Below are positions 1-8,784 of a DNA stretch of 64,000 nucleotides, piece after piece (positions within the stretch are counted from its first letter, which is position 1; every line of letters starts with the position of its first letter). A model generated the notes under the pieces. That model saw only the letters and a list, made by a program, of their open reading frames with translations, was not told where the DNA came from and made no database searches. Origin of the DNA: Muriicola jejuensis. GTDB taxonomy: Bacteria; Bacteroidota; Bacteroidia; Flavobacteriales; Flavobacteriaceae. The position numbers were made by a program, and so were the translations under genes. The stretch lies in contig NZ_JAABOP010000002.1 of assembly GCF_010671595.1 (NCBI RefSeq), forward strand, positions 552,208 to 616,207. The letters are read 5' to 3'.

Positions 1-8
1 AATCCCTT

Positions 9-16
9 TATTTTTG
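9..16 (+). promoter_or_regulatory. Bacteroidetes -7 box for the YCF48-like gene
   Basis: TATTTTTG matches the Bacteroidetes primary sigma -7 consensus TAnnTTTG exactly. It lies 15 bases before the ATG at 32, so the in-frame TTG at 14 falls inside the promoter and cannot be the start. The -33 element would lie off the window. Confidence 0.5.
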
Positions 17-31
17 GTAAAATTATATCGT

Positions 32-1060
32 ATGCGCGCCTTCCTCACCTTGTCTCTGGCCATGATGATCATCGGTTGTTCCCAGACCGTCCCCTCAAAA
101 CCTTTCAGCAAGGTGGAGATACAGGATCTCTTCAAGGATTCTGTCAGTATCCGCGCTCTGGAAGTCATGGAGGGAAGTGTGGCCTTTGCCGGGACCGGTG
201 GATTTTTTGGGACGGTGGACCTTCATACCGGCCAGATCAGGGCCAAACAGCAGCGCTATGACACCCTCAATCCTGAATTCCGGGCAGTAGGCCACACCGC
301 TTCAGACTTCTTTATGCTGTCTGCAGGGAGGCCGGCCCTACTTTTTAAAACAGGGAATCGTGGCCTCATGGAGTTGGTCTATAAGGAAGATGAAGAAGGT
401 GTTTTTTACGATGCCATGGCGTTCTGGAATGAAAAGGAAGGTCTGGCCGCCGGAGATGAGATGGGGGGATGTTTGTCCCTCCTTATTACCAGGGATGGTG
501 GATCTTCCTGGAAGAAGATTGCCTGTGCAGACCTTCCTGATGCGATCCCGGGGGAAGGAGCCTTTGCCGCCAGTAACACCAACATTGCAATTGTGGGAGA
601 CAAGGCCTGGATAGGTACTACGGAAGGGCGAATCTGGTTCACCCCGGACAGAGGCAGGAACTGGGAGGTGTTCACCACGCCTGTTCTCAGTACAGAACCC
701 ACTCAAGGGATCTATACCCTGGATTTTTACTCGGATCAATTAGGGGTCGCCATGGGAGGCGATTACACCTTGCCGGACGGCATGGATGCAAACAAGGCAC
801 TGACGGAAGACGGGGGCAGGACCTGGAAACTAATCTCGGATGGGAACCTTCCCGGGTATACGAGTTGTGTCCGATTCGTTCCTGGAAGTGAAGGGAATGG
901 AATTGTTGCTGTGTCCTATAATGGGATAGCCTATTCGGCGGACAAGGGAGAGCACTGGAAGAAACTTTCGGATGAACCATTTTATACCCTCAGGTTCGTC
1001 AGTGATACGGTCGCCTATGCCGCCGGGAAGTTCAGGATCTCCAGGGTATCCTTCCAATAA
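32..1060 (+). CDS. YCF48-type beta-propeller lipoprotein
   Basis: This 342-residue protein starts at the ATG at 32 and has a lipoprotein signal (LAMMIIGC, Cys about residue 16), so it is probably anchored in the envelope. The body carries repeated Asp-box-like blades such as TRDGGSSWKK, TPDRGRNWEV, TEDGGRTWKL and SADKGEHWKK, the hallmark of YCF48/BNR/sialidase-fold propellers. Databases often call such flavobacterial proteins 'oxidoreductase', but no redox motif is visible. The precise role is unknown. It stands alone, and a hairpin terminator follows directly. Confidence 0.8.
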   Translation: MRAFLTLSLAMMIIGCSQTVPSKPFSKVEIQDLFKDSVSIRALEVMEGSVAFAGTGGFFGTVDLHTGQIRAKQQRYDTLNPEFRAVGHTASDFFMLSAGRPALLFKTGNRGLMELVYKEDEEGVFYDAMAFWNEKEGLAAGDEMGGCLSLLITRDGGSSWKKIACADLPDAIPGEGAFAASNTNIAIVGDKAWIGTTEGRIWFTPDRGRNWEVFTTPVLSTEPTQGIYTLDFYSDQLGVAMGGDYTLPDGMDANKALTEDGGRTWKLISDGNLPGYTSCVRFVPGSEGNGIVAVSYNGIAYSADKGEHWKKLSDEPFYTLRFVSDTVAYAAGKFRISRVSFQ

Positions 1061-1061
1061 A

Positions 1062-1088
1062 AAAAGGGCAGACAACGTCCGCCCTTTT
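1062..1088. terminator. Bidirectional hairpin terminator
   Basis: AAAAGGGC-A-GAC, loop AAC, GTC-C-GCCCTTTT forms a 12-bp stem with one mismatch on the plus strand, which becomes a G:U pair in minus-strand RNA. It sits between the convergent genes ending at 1060 and 1129. Confidence 0.75.
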
Positions 1089-1128
1089 CCGACTAACAAA
1101 CGACTCCTAAAAGTCAACCCAAATCTAA

Positions 1129-1476
1129 TTATACGTATACAACCTTGTACGTTCTCCCGAACCTCTGGTAATGAACCCCTTTATAGGCGTAGTATCTCCG
1201 TCCCTTTACATAGACCACCCTGTGCCCTTTTGGGAGGGTATTGATGACGATCCCCCGGGGTGCCGCGCAGACAATGTAATTCCTTCCTCTCGCCTTGTAC
1301 CATACACCGGCCGCAAGGTGATAGCGGATCCCTTTATGGATCACCAGCCTGGGATTGTGGATCGTGGTCACCACGGTTCCGTGTCTGGGATATACCTTTA
1401 CTACTCGTTGAGCATTTGCGGCACTAAGGGTACCGAATAAGGCTGCGATGATCAAAATAATTCTAAGCTTTTTCAT
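1129..1476 (-). CDS. DUF6515-like small secreted basic protein
   Basis: This 115-residue protein has a Sec signal peptide (MKKLRIILIIAALFGTLSAANA, residues 1-22). The mature part is very rich in Tyr, Val, Arg and Lys, with repeated patterns such as GIRYHLAAGVWYKARGRNY and GRRYYAYKGVHYQRFGRTY. These resemble the short beta repeats of DUF6515. It is probably periplasmic or surface-associated, and its function is unknown. It lies downstream of the ECF operon but is separated from it by a terminator, so it is probably transcribed on its own. Confidence 0.7.
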   Translation of the reverse strand: MKKLRIILIIAALFGTLSAANAQRVVKVYPRHGTVVTTIHNPRLVIHKGIRYHLAAGVWYKARGRNYIVCAAPRGIVINTLPKGHRVVYVKGRRYYAYKGVHYQRFGRTYKVVYV

Positions 1477-1535
1477 AACGGTTTTTTTAATGGGTTATAT
1501 CTCTAAGACTGAAGAAGTGGCCCTGGGTTTAATAG

Positions 1536-1561
1536 AAAAAGGGGCTGATCGCCCCTTTTTT
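1536..1561. terminator. Hairpin terminator of the ECF operon
   Basis: AAAAAGGGGC, loop TGATC, GCCCCTTTTT is a perfect 10-bp stem that gives a U-tract on both strands. It ends the minus-strand sigma / anti-sigma / Spy-like operon. Confidence 0.85.
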
Positions 1562-1583
1562 CCTGCTTTTTATCGAATCGGGT

Positions 1584-2024
1584 TTACTGCCCTCTCTGAC
1601 GGATCTGTTGCAGCAACCTTTTCTTGAAATCGTCCTCGGCCTTGATCAGCAGGAAGGTCTTCCTGGCCGAGATCAGATTCGCCATCCTCTTCAGGAAGGC
1701 TGTGTTCTTGCGGTTGCGTTCCTCCTGTAATTCGAGGTAGTCATCCATCAGATTTTGTATCTGCTGGTCAGACATGCTCCGGAAGTTCTGAAGCTTGTTG
1801 CGTATCTCGTCCCTTTCTCTTAGCCTAAGGGCTTCCAGGGCATCTTCGTGTTCGTTGTACACAGGCCAGAATACGGCAGCCTCATCGCTGGTCAGGCTAA
1901 GCCTTTCGGTGATAAAGGCGATCTTCAGGGATTTGATCTTGTCCATACCCGACCCGCTCTGGGCAAAGGCCAGGCCGCCACAGAGGAGTAGGACCACTGT
2001 TATGAGTTTACTGAAATTCTTCAT
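1584..2024 (-). CDS. Spy/CpxP-like periplasmic protein in ECF operon
   Basis: This 146-residue protein has a signal peptide ending near AFA-Q (residue 21), followed by an all-helical, charged body. The motif LTSDEAAVFWPVYNEHE (about 43-59) resembles the LT-rich motif of Spy/CpxP-type periplasmic chaperones. Flavobacterial homologues next to ECF genes are often called 'sensor of ECF-type sigma factor'. Its start overlaps the end of the anti-sigma gene by 17 bases, indicating translational coupling. It may sense or buffer envelope stress and feed back on the sigma factor, but that is inference from context. Confidence 0.75.
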   Translation of the reverse strand: MKNFSKLITVVLLLCGGLAFAQSGSGMDKIKSLKIAFITERLSLTSDEAAVFWPVYNEHEDALEALRLRERDEIRNKLQNFRSMSDQQIQNLMDDYLELQEERNRKNTAFLKRMANLISARKTFLLIKAEDDFKKRLLQQIRQRGQ

Positions 2025-2532
2025 GTGTGTCGATATTTAATTCTTCCAAATCGTCAATGGTATCTTCGAGGTAATCGAGTATCTCCTGGTTTTCCACCCC
2101 TGACTCCATGAAATCACCTATTTCAAGCTCTGTGACCGGTAATACTTCGGCGATCTCATAGGTACTGAGTTCCAGATCGCGTGATTCTATGTATCGCGTG
2201 ATCTCAGCCTGCGCCAGATCGTCAAAAGAGAGATCGGGATCGGTATTCCTGACCAGGCCTATGACTAGCACGAAGAGGACGGCTATGGCCGCCGCTGCGT
2301 ACAGATAAGGTCTATAGCCTCTCAGGGGGATAACACGGGCTTCCTTTTGCAGGGTTTTATCCAGGATCTCCTTTTCCACCTTTTCGAAATAACCATCAGG
2401 CACCTTAAACCCTTCCTGCTCAGGCATCACGGCCTTATCCTCTTCATCCAATTTATTAAGGATGCGGTCAGACAGGCCCTCGAAGTATCCCGGGGGTGTT
2501 TTAAAACTGTTCTTTTTAGGTATCTCTTTCAT
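2008..2532 (-). CDS. Membrane anti-sigma-type protein
   Basis: This 174-residue protein has an N-terminal cytoplasmic part with two copies of an F-K-x-P-x-G-Y-F-E motif (about residues 10-18 and 42-50). One transmembrane helix follows (about 77-95), then an acidic C-terminal part on the outer side. This arrangement, directly after an ECF sigma gene, is that of a one-pass anti-sigma factor, though no zinc-binding ZAS motif is visible. It lies 33 bases after the sigma gene and overlaps the Spy-like gene. Confidence 0.7.
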   Translation of the reverse strand: MKEIPKKNSFKTPPGYFEGLSDRILNKLDEEDKAVMPEQEGFKVPDGYFEKVEKEILDKTLQKEARVIPLRGYRPYLYAAAAIAVLFVLVIGLVRNTDPDLSFDDLAQAEITRYIESRDLELSTYEIAEVLPVTELEIGDFMESGVENQEILDYLEDTIDDLEELNIDTHEEFQ

Positions 2533-2565
2533 GGTTCAGGTATCACAATGTGTTCTGTCTGTGTT

Positions 2566-3108
2566 TTAATCGGCCTTTAAAAAGGCCTCTATCTTTTTCG
2601 TGGCCAGGTGGTAGGAAGCTTTCAGGCCTCCTATAGAGGTGTCCAGAATTTCAGCGATCTCTTCGTACTTCATTTCTTCGTAATACTTCATATTAAAGAC
2701 CAGTTTTTGTTTCTCAGGCAGTCTGGCTATGGCCTGCTGCAACTTCAACTGAATGGCATCCCCTTCAAAATAGACATCCGCCTGAAGGTTATCCGCCTTT
2801 CGCTCGATCAGTTCATCACTGCTAACCCCCAGTTTCCTTGATTTGTTCTTGAGGAAACTCAGCGCCTCGTTGGTGCCTATCCGGTACATCCAGGAGTACA
2901 ATTTGCTGTCTCCCTTGAATTTCTCGATATTCCTGAAGACCTTGATAAAGGTATTCTGCAAGACGTCATCGGCATCGTCGTGGTCCAGGACTATCCTCCG
3001 GATGTGCCAGTACAGGCGTTCCTTATAGGTGTTGATAAGCACCTCAAAAGCCTTTGCCTGGGTCTCCTTTTGCTTTAGTTCTCGAACTAAGGTTTCTTCA
3101 GCGATCAA
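2566..3108 (-). CDS. RNA polymerase ECF sigma factor
   Basis: Region 2 (DHDDADDVLQNTFIKVF, about 42-58, and SWMYRIGTNEAL) binds core polymerase and the -10 region. Region 4 (ARLPEKQKLVFNMKYYEEM... through IGGLKASYHLATKKI, about 133-174) is the -35-binding helix-turn-helix. At 180 residues this is a full ECF factor. No ATG lies near the N-terminus: the first usable codon is TTG at 3108, with a TAG stop seven codons upstream. That TTG overlaps a perfect -7 box, so the start is uncertain. It is followed by an anti-sigma and a Spy-like gene and probably directs an envelope-stress regulon. Confidence 0.85.
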   Translation of the reverse strand: MIAEETLVRELKQKETQAKAFEVLINTYKERLYWHIRRIVLDHDDADDVLQNTFIKVFRNIEKFKGDSKLYSWMYRIGTNEALSFLKNKSRKLGVSSDELIERKADNLQADVYFEGDAIQLKLQQAIARLPEKQKLVFNMKYYEEMKYEEIAEILDTSIGGLKASYHLATKKIEAFLKAD

Positions 3109-3113
3109 AGTTA
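3106..3113 (-). promoter_or_regulatory. Possible -7 box overlapping the sigma start
   Basis: Read on the minus strand, TAACTTTG matches TAnnTTTG exactly but overlaps the TTG used as the sigma start. Either the box is fortuitous or the true start lies downstream. No -33 TTTG is visible. Confidence 0.3.
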
Positions 3114-3223
3114 GTCTGTTATTTCCCTAAGACGGTTTTTTGCGGCAATGGTTTAATCTGCAGCTCGTTCAACGATAAAATTAACCATTTTAATTCCGAT
3201 TTCGCGGATGTTCGCGCCTATCC

Positions 3224-5047
3224 TCAATCAAAGGATTGCATAGCCACCAGTTTGTGGTAGATCCCTTTTCGGGCCATGAGCGTTTCATGAGTACCAGTCT
3301 CCAGGATCTCTCCTTTCTCCAAGACCACAATGGTATCCGCTTTCTGTATGGTGGAGAGCCTGTGGGCGATGACCAGAGAAGTCCTGTTGGCCATCAGTTT
3401 TTCCAGGGCATCCTGTACCAGGCGTTCACTTTCTGTGTCGAGTGCAGAGGTAGCCTCGTCCAGGATCATAATAGGCGGATTCTTCAATACGGCGCGTGCG
3501 ATGGAGAGCCTTTGTTTCTGTCCCCCGCTCAGTTTGTTCCCGCTGTCCCCTATATTGGTGTCATATCCCATGGGCAGCTGGGTGATGAATTCATGGGCAT
3601 TGGCGATCCTGGCTGCCTCTGCGATCTCTTCGTCCGTAGCATTTTCCTTACCCAGGGCGATGTTGTTGCGCACCGTATCATTGAACAGGATGGATTCCTG
3701 GGTCACGAGTCCCATAAGACCCCTGAGCACTTTTTTGGACAGCTGTTTGATATTGACCCCGTCTATGCGGATCTCCCCTTTATCCACATCGTAAAAACGG
3801 GTGACCAGGTTGGCGATCGTACTTTTTCCACTTCCCGATTGCCCTACCAGGGCCACGGTCTTCCCCTTGGGTACTTCCAGGCTGAAATCCCGAAGGACCC
3901 AATCCTCTTCGTACTTAAAGGAGATATTTTCCAGGGTGATGGCCGATTGGAATTCGAGTTCCTGAACGGCGTTTTCGGCATCCCTGATGGGGTTTTCCGT
4001 TTCCAGGATCTCCAGGACACGCTCTGCGGCAGCATTCCCTTTTTTTACCCCATAGGACGCCTTGCTGATAGCCTTGGCCGGGGTGAGGATGTTATAGGCC
4101 AGTCCCATGTAGGCGATAAAGGAGGATGCATCCAGGGTCTTGTCTACCAGCACCATCTTCCCCCCGAACCACAAGAGCACACCAATTACCACAATCCCTA
4201 AGAACTCACTGCTTGGGGAGGCTAGGTTTTGTCTGTTCAGAAGGGTATTTGAAAATCGGAAAAAGCGTTCCGTAGACGCGCTGAATACTTTATAGAACCG
4301 GGACTCTGCGTTAAAGGCCTTGATCACCCTCAGCCCCCCCAGGGTCTCTTCCACGATCGAGAGGAATTCGCCCTGTTCCTTTTGTACCCGGTCCGATTTC
4401 TTTTTCAGGGATTTCCCGATGCGGGAGATGATCATCCCTGCTACAGGTATGAAGATAAATACGAAGATGGTCAGTTTCGCACTGAGGGAGAACATGAAAA
4501 TAATCGTAAACAGGATGGTGAGGGGTTCTCTGACCAGCAGTTCCAGGATGGAGAGGAAGGAGTGCTGTATTTCCAGTACATCCGAGGTGATCCGGGCAAT
4601 CACATCCCCTTTGCGTTTTTCTGAATAAAAGGCGATGGGCAGGTCGGTGATCTTCCTGTACATCGTATTCCGGATATCCTTCAGCACTCCATTCCTCAAA
4701 AAGGTGATAAAGTACATGGCCAGGTAATTGAATAGGTTCTTCAACAGGAAAAGTACCAGCACGAGGCCGATCACAATTACCAGGGCCTGCATTTTGTCCG
4801 ATTCTGCATAGGCGGTAAGGCGGTAGCTCAGGTAGTCATTAAAGTATTCCTTGATACTCCCGAGCCCGGTGTAGACCGGTTCACGATATACCTTGTCGGT
4901 TTGCTCGAAAAGCACATTCAGCATGGGTATCAAAGCCACAAAAGAAAGGGCACTGAACAGGGCATACAGGATGTTAAAAAAGATATTGAGAAATGCATAT
5001 CTCTTATAAGGCTCGGCAAAGCGCAGGATCTTTCTGAAGTAGTTCAT
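3224..5047 (-). CDS. ABC exporter, MsbA-like (fused membrane and ATPase domains)
   Basis: This 607-residue half-transporter has six transmembrane helices in residues 1-330 and a nucleotide-binding domain in 365-600. Walker A is GQSGSGKST (about 402-410), the Q-loop glutamine is near 450, the signature is LSGGQ (505-510), Walker B is IMILDE (526-531) and the H-loop is AHR (561). It belongs to the MsbA/lipid-A and multidrug exporter type and would work as a homodimer in the inner membrane. The ATG at 5047 shares one base with the stop of the phosphoglucomutase gene. The substrate is not determinable; the glycosyltransferase two genes upstream hints at a lipid or glycolipid. Confidence 0.9.
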   Translation of the reverse strand: MNYFRKILRFAEPYKRYAFLNIFFNILYALFSALSFVALIPMLNVLFEQTDKVYREPVYTGLGSIKEYFNDYLSYRLTAYAESDKMQALVIVIGLVLVLFLLKNLFNYLAMYFITFLRNGVLKDIRNTMYRKITDLPIAFYSEKRKGDVIARITSDVLEIQHSFLSILELLVREPLTILFTIIFMFSLSAKLTIFVFIFIPVAGMIISRIGKSLKKKSDRVQKEQGEFLSIVEETLGGLRVIKAFNAESRFYKVFSASTERFFRFSNTLLNRQNLASPSSEFLGIVVIGVLLWFGGKMVLVDKTLDASSFIAYMGLAYNILTPAKAISKASYGVKKGNAAAERVLEILETENPIRDAENAVQELEFQSAITLENISFKYEEDWVLRDFSLEVPKGKTVALVGQSGSGKSTIANLVTRFYDVDKGEIRIDGVNIKQLSKKVLRGLMGLVTQESILFNDTVRNNIALGKENATDEEIAEAARIANAHEFITQLPMGYDTNIGDSGNKLSGGQKQRLSIARAVLKNPPIMILDEATSALDTESERLVQDALEKLMANRTSLVIAHRLSTIQKADTIVVLEKGEILETGTHETLMARKGIYHKLVAMQSFD

Positions 5048-6756
5048 CAATCCAGGTTCAGTTCTTGCAGGATGCGGGACAATTTCTGGTCCAGAGCTTC
5101 ATTGACCTTTTTGAAATCCCCTGCTTTATTAAGTTTGGCATTTACGGAAAAATAGAATTTGATCTTGGGTTCCGTACCGCTGGGCCTTGCTGCCATGCGG
5201 GTGCCGTCTGCTGTAGTGTAGATCAGCACGTTCGACTTCGGCAGGTCTATGGCCGTTACCTTTCCCGATCTCAGGTCAGTGGAGGTGGAAGTATTGTAAT
5301 CATCGACCGTGATCACCTCAGATCCGTCCAGGGATTTGACAGGGTTCTCCTTGTAGTCCTGCATCATTTGCCTGATCTCTTCGGCCCCTGAGATCCCTTT
5401 TTTGGTAAGAGAGACCAGTTTTTCCTTGTAAAACCCGAAGTCGACATAGCAATTGATCAGTTCCTCGTAAAAGGAACTACCGCCTGCCTTGGCCATGGCG
5501 CCAATTTCACAGGCCAGGAGGGTGGAGGTCACGGCATCCTTGTCGCGAACAAAATCCCCTACCATAAACCCAAAGCTTTCCTCACCCCCGCCAATAAAAT
5601 GCTGGTCGGGGAAATCAACGATCATTTTGGCGATCCATTTAAAGCCGGTCAGGGAGACCTTACATTCCACCCCATAGGTTGCAGCCAGATCCTGCATCAT
5701 GGGCGTGGATACGATGGTGGAGGCGATGAACTCATTTCCCCGGAACCCATTTTTCTTGTGCTGATCCAGCAGGAATTTGGTCATCAACAGCATGGTCTGG
5801 TTCCCGTTCAGCAATTCCATATCGCCTTCCAGGTTCCTAACGGCGATCCCGAGCCGGTCACTGTCCGGGTCGGTCCCCACCACCATATCGGCCCCGATCT
5901 CCTCAGCCTTCTTCATGGCCAGGGTGAGGGCCTCAGGTTCCTCCGGGTTAGGGGAGACCACGGTAGGGAAATCCCCATCCGGTTTGGCCTGCTCTTCAAT
6001 GATAGTCACTTTTTTATACCCGGCTCTCTCGAGTACTTCGGGTATGGCCGTGATGGACGTACCGTGCAGGGAGGTAAAGACGATAGAGAAATCATCCTTT
6101 CCCGGGGCGTTGTAGCTCCCGTTCTTTACGGAAGCTTTTATGAAGGCCGCATCGACCTCCTTATCGATCAGTTCAATATAGGTCTCATCCGCCTCGAACT
6201 TCACATCTTCTATCGTGAGTCGGTTGATCTCCCCAATGATCTCCTTGTCCTGAGGGGGGACGATCTGCCCGCCATCGGTCCAATACACCTTGTATCCATT
6301 GTATTCCGGCGGGTTGTGGGAGGCTGTAAGCACAACCCCGGCATGGCATCCCAAATGACGCACGGCAAAGGAAAGTTCAGGGGTGGTCCTGAGCTCTGAG
6401 AAGAGATATACCTTAATCTTATTGGCTGAAAATACTTCGGCAACGGTCCGGGCGAGGGTATCGCTGTTGTGACGGCAATCATAGGCGATCACCACTTTCA
6501 ATACCTCCCCGGGATACACCTTGTGTAGGTAGTTGCTCAGGCCTTGAGTGCTCTTGCCCAGGGTGTATTTGTTGATCCTGTTGGTTCCTGCTCCCATGAT
6601 CCCGCGCATGCCCCCTGTACCGAATTCCATATTCTTGTAGAAGCGATCCTTGAGTTCCTCGGGATCGTTCTCAATAAGGTGCTGAATCTCTTTCTTTACG
6701 GCCGGATCGAAAAAGTCGGTCAGCCATGTCTTGGCGGTTGAGAGGATATCATTCAT
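5047..6756 (-). CDS. Phosphoglucomutase / phosphomannomutase
   Basis: This 569-residue alpha-D-phosphohexomutase interconverts sugar 1- and 6-phosphates. It shows the phosphoserine loop TASHNPPEYNGY (Ser about 146), the metal loop DPDSDR (about 296-301), the sugar loop GGGEESFGF (about 392) and the phosphate-binding loop RPSGTEPK near the C-terminus. The length fits the long PgcA/PGM2-like subfamily. The start is the ATG at 6756 (MNDILSTAK), 28 bases after the glycosyltransferase stop; the longer in-frame extension has no family similarity. It sits in an operon between a glycosyltransferase and an ABC exporter, consistent with supplying activated sugars. Confidence 0.93.
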   Translation of the reverse strand: MNDILSTAKTWLTDFFDPAVKKEIQHLIENDPEELKDRFYKNMEFGTGGMRGIMGAGTNRINKYTLGKSTQGLSNYLHKVYPGEVLKVVIAYDCRHNSDTLARTVAEVFSANKIKVYLFSELRTTPELSFAVRHLGCHAGVVLTASHNPPEYNGYKVYWTDGGQIVPPQDKEIIGEINRLTIEDVKFEADETYIELIDKEVDAAFIKASVKNGSYNAPGKDDFSIVFTSLHGTSITAIPEVLERAGYKKVTIIEEQAKPDGDFPTVVSPNPEEPEALTLAMKKAEEIGADMVVGTDPDSDRLGIAVRNLEGDMELLNGNQTMLLMTKFLLDQHKKNGFRGNEFIASTIVSTPMMQDLAATYGVECKVSLTGFKWIAKMIVDFPDQHFIGGGEESFGFMVGDFVRDKDAVTSTLLACEIGAMAKAGGSSFYEELINCYVDFGFYKEKLVSLTKKGISGAEEIRQMMQDYKENPVKSLDGSEVITVDDYNTSTSTDLRSGKVTAIDLPKSNVLIYTTADGTRMAARPSGTEPKIKFYFSVNAKLNKAGDFKKVNEALDQKLSRILQELNLD

Positions 6757-6784
6757 GGAAACTGCGTTGGATAACCGTGTAAAT

Positions 6785-7759
6785 TTAAGAAGAATATTCC
6801 TGAACCTTTGGGGCGAGGTTGATTTCCCCGGAAATCGTATACCTGGGTTCGTTCTTTCTGGACCGCACCATGATCTCGCCCAGGAAACCTGCAAGGAAGA
6901 ACTGGGTGCCAATGATCATAGAAGTAAGGGCTATGTAGAATTGAGGCCTCTCGCTCAGCAACCGTCCTGTGGGGTTTATAAAGAGCTTATCGATCCCCAG
7001 GTAGAGGGCAAATCCGGAGCCAATAATGAACATAAGGACCCCCAGTGCTCCGAAAAGGTGCATGGGCCTTTTCCCGAATTTGGAGACGAACCAGATGGTG
7101 ATCAGGTCCAGGAATCCGTTGATAAAGCGGTCTGCCCCAAATTTGGTCTTTCCGAATTTACGGGCCTGGTGTTGCACCACCTTTTCGCCTATTTTCGAAA
7201 ATCCGGCATTCTTTGCCAGTACCGGGATATAGCGGTGCATTTCCCCGCTCACTTCAATGGTCTTGATAACCTCCCGGCGGAAGGCTTTGAGCCCGCAATT
7301 GAAATCGTGGAGATTTACCCCAGACGTCTTTCGGGCCGCCCAGTTGAAGAGTTTTGAGGGGATGTTTTTGGTAAGGGCATGATCATAGCGTTTCTTTTTC
7401 CAGCCGGATACCAGGTCGTACGGTCCCTCTTCGATCAGCCTCACTAGTTCGGGGATCTCTTCGGGGTTGTCCTGGAGGTCGGCGTCCATGGTGATCACGA
7501 TATCACCCGTAGCCTGCCTGAAACCCGCGTGCAGTGCCTGGGACTTTCCGAAGTTCTTCAGGAAGCGGATACCTTTTACCTGTTCGTGTTCGGCCGCCAG
7601 GCGGGTTATGGTCTCCCAGGACCCGTCCGTACTGCCGTCATCTATAAAGATGATCTCGTATAAAAAACGATTGGATTGCATCACCGATGCAATCCAATCG
7701 TGTAATTCCTCGAGGGACTCTTGTTCGTTCAGTAAAGGAATGACAATGGATAAGCTCAT
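6785..7759 (-). CDS. GtrB/DPM1-like family 2 glycosyltransferase
   Basis: This 324-residue protein has a GT-A domain carrying the nucleotide-binding DDGSTDG (40-46) and metal-binding DADLQD (92-97) motifs. Two C-terminal transmembrane helices (about 233-256 and 275-298) complete the architecture of polyprenyl-phosphate hexose synthases such as GtrB and ArnC. It probably transfers a sugar from a nucleotide donor to undecaprenyl phosphate at the inner membrane. It is the first gene of the operon running into phosphoglucomutase and the ABC exporter. Confidence 0.88.
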   Translation of the reverse strand: MSLSIVIPLLNEQESLEELHDWIASVMQSNRFLYEIIFIDDGSTDGSWETITRLAAEHEQVKGIRFLKNFGKSQALHAGFRQATGDIVITMDADLQDNPEEIPELVRLIEEGPYDLVSGWKKKRYDHALTKNIPSKLFNWAARKTSGVNLHDFNCGLKAFRREVIKTIEVSGEMHRYIPVLAKNAGFSKIGEKVVQHQARKFGKTKFGADRFINGFLDLITIWFVSKFGKRPMHLFGALGVLMFIIGSGFALYLGIDKLFINPTGRLLSERPQFYIALTSMIIGTQFFLAGFLGEIMVRSRKNEPRYTISGEINLAPKVQEYSS

Positions 7760-7782
7760 GGAGTATCGTTGCTTCTTCCTTT

Positions 7783-7790
7783 CAAAAATA
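7783..7790 (-). promoter_or_regulatory. -7 box of the glycosyltransferase operon
   Basis: Read on the minus strand, TATTTTTG fits TAnnTTTG exactly. It lies about 24 bases before the ATG at 7759. No clear -33 TTTG. Confidence 0.5.
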
Positions 7791-7813
7791 CAACAATCCT
7801 TTTAATGGAGGAT

Positions 7814-8320
7814 CTAGGATTTTTTAAGGATCAGACCACCTATCAACCCGATTATAAGACCCTGGATCACGCTTGCGATCAGGATAAAGGGATAGGAGAT
7901 CCAGAAATAGTCGATCGTACCTTGGTATTGTTGTTCTATCTGGGCTGCTGTCATCACCCCGGCTTCCTCTGCGGCTGCTTTCGTGTTCTCGGCTATTTTT
8001 GTAATAAAATCAGTATCCAGGACATTGGCCAGTAAGATCAGGTATACAATATAGATTACACCGGATACCAGGCAAATACCGATCCCCATTTTGATGGCCT
8101 GCCCCAGGGATAGCAATCCTCCATTGGCCTTTCTGAAATTGATCAAAGCCCAGATAACAATGGCTACTGCCAGTACGATTCCGATCACGGTATTGCTCGT
8201 GTCCTGGGAAGTATGGGCATCCATAGAATAGAGCATTAGGCCGAAAACCACACTAACGGCACCCAGGATCAGGCCGTAATTGAGTGAGAATTTTCCAATT
8301 TTAGGTTGAGTTTGTTCCAT
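7814..8320 (-). CDS. DUF4199 four-helix membrane protein
   Basis: This 168-residue protein has four predicted transmembrane helices (about residues 13-32, 45-62, 78-102 and 145-166) and a Gly-rich first segment typical of DUF4199. Function is unknown. DUF4199 genes commonly sit just before a GtrB-like glycosyltransferase in Flavobacteriia, as here, so a role in lipid-linked sugar handling can be guessed only from context. I chose the ATG at 8320 (MEQTQPKIG) because upstream residues look non-coding. Confidence 0.8.
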   Translation of the reverse strand: MEQTQPKIGKFSLNYGLILGAVSVVFGLMLYSMDAHTSQDTSNTVIGIVLAVAIVIWALINFRKANGGLLSLGQAIKMGIGICLVSGVIYIVYLILLANVLDTDFITKIAENTKAAAEEAGVMTAAQIEQQYQGTIDYFWISYPFILIASVIQGLIIGLIGGLILKKS

Positions 8321-8421
8321 TTCGCTGATTGTTTTAATGGTTAATTGACTAGTTAGTGGATAAAAATAGCATTTTGTTACACCTCCAAGGTACAATTTTT
8401 AAGAAGGATTTTGTGCTTCTT

Positions 8422-8454
8422 TTTGCGCTATGCTAAAAAAAATAATTACATTTG
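8422..8454 (+). promoter_or_regulatory. Promoter of the L31 gene
   Basis: TTTG (8422-8425), a 21-base spacer and TACATTTG (8447-8454) form a textbook Bacteroidetes promoter. The predicted transcript starts about 20 bases before the ATG at 8483. Confidence 0.75.
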
Positions 8455-8482
8455 CAGCCTGAAAATTGAAGACCGTATTGCG

Positions 8483-8734
8483 ATGAAAAAAGGTATACAT
8501 CCGGAAAATTACAGAATGGTAGCATTCAAGGACATGTCTAATGAGGATGTGTTCATCACCAAATCGACCGCCGAGACGAAAGAAACCCTCGAGGTGGACG
8601 GGGTTGAATACCCCCTGATAAAGCTGGAGATCTCCAGAACGTCCCACCCGTTCTACACCGGGAAGGCCAAACTGGTCGACACCGCAGGTAGGATCGACAA
8701 GTTCAAGAACAAGTACCAGAAATTCAAGAAGTAA
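8483..8734 (+). CDS. rpmE2: 50S ribosomal protein L31 type B
   Basis: This 83-residue protein begins [11 protein letters not shown] and contains [20 protein letters not shown], characteristic of L31. It has no cysteine, so it is the zinc-independent C-minus (type B) form, and it is a component of the large-subunit central protuberance. It is monocistronic, with its own promoter and terminator. I chose the ATG at 8483 by homology and by the promoter position. Confidence 0.95.
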   Translation: MKKGIHPENYRMVAFKDMSNEDVFITKSTAETKETLEVDGVEYPLIKLEISRTSHPFYTGKAKLVDTAGRIDKFKNKYQKFKK

Positions 8735-8784
8735 TTCCGGGAAATCGCACTCTTGTCCGAAAAAACAGGAGTTCATCATAAACA

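Noticed and set aside
3236..4201. 321-codon open frame opposite the ABC exporter
   Set aside because: It overlaps the ATPase domain with all motifs intact on the other strand. The product has no recognisable features.
5599..6399. 266-codon open frame opposite phosphoglucomutase
   Set aside because: Antisense shadow of a conserved enzyme.
6757..6912. 52-residue N-terminal extension of phosphoglucomutase
   Set aside because: It overlaps the end of the glycosyltransferase gene, has no family similarity and lacks a start signal; the ATG at 6756 is preferred.
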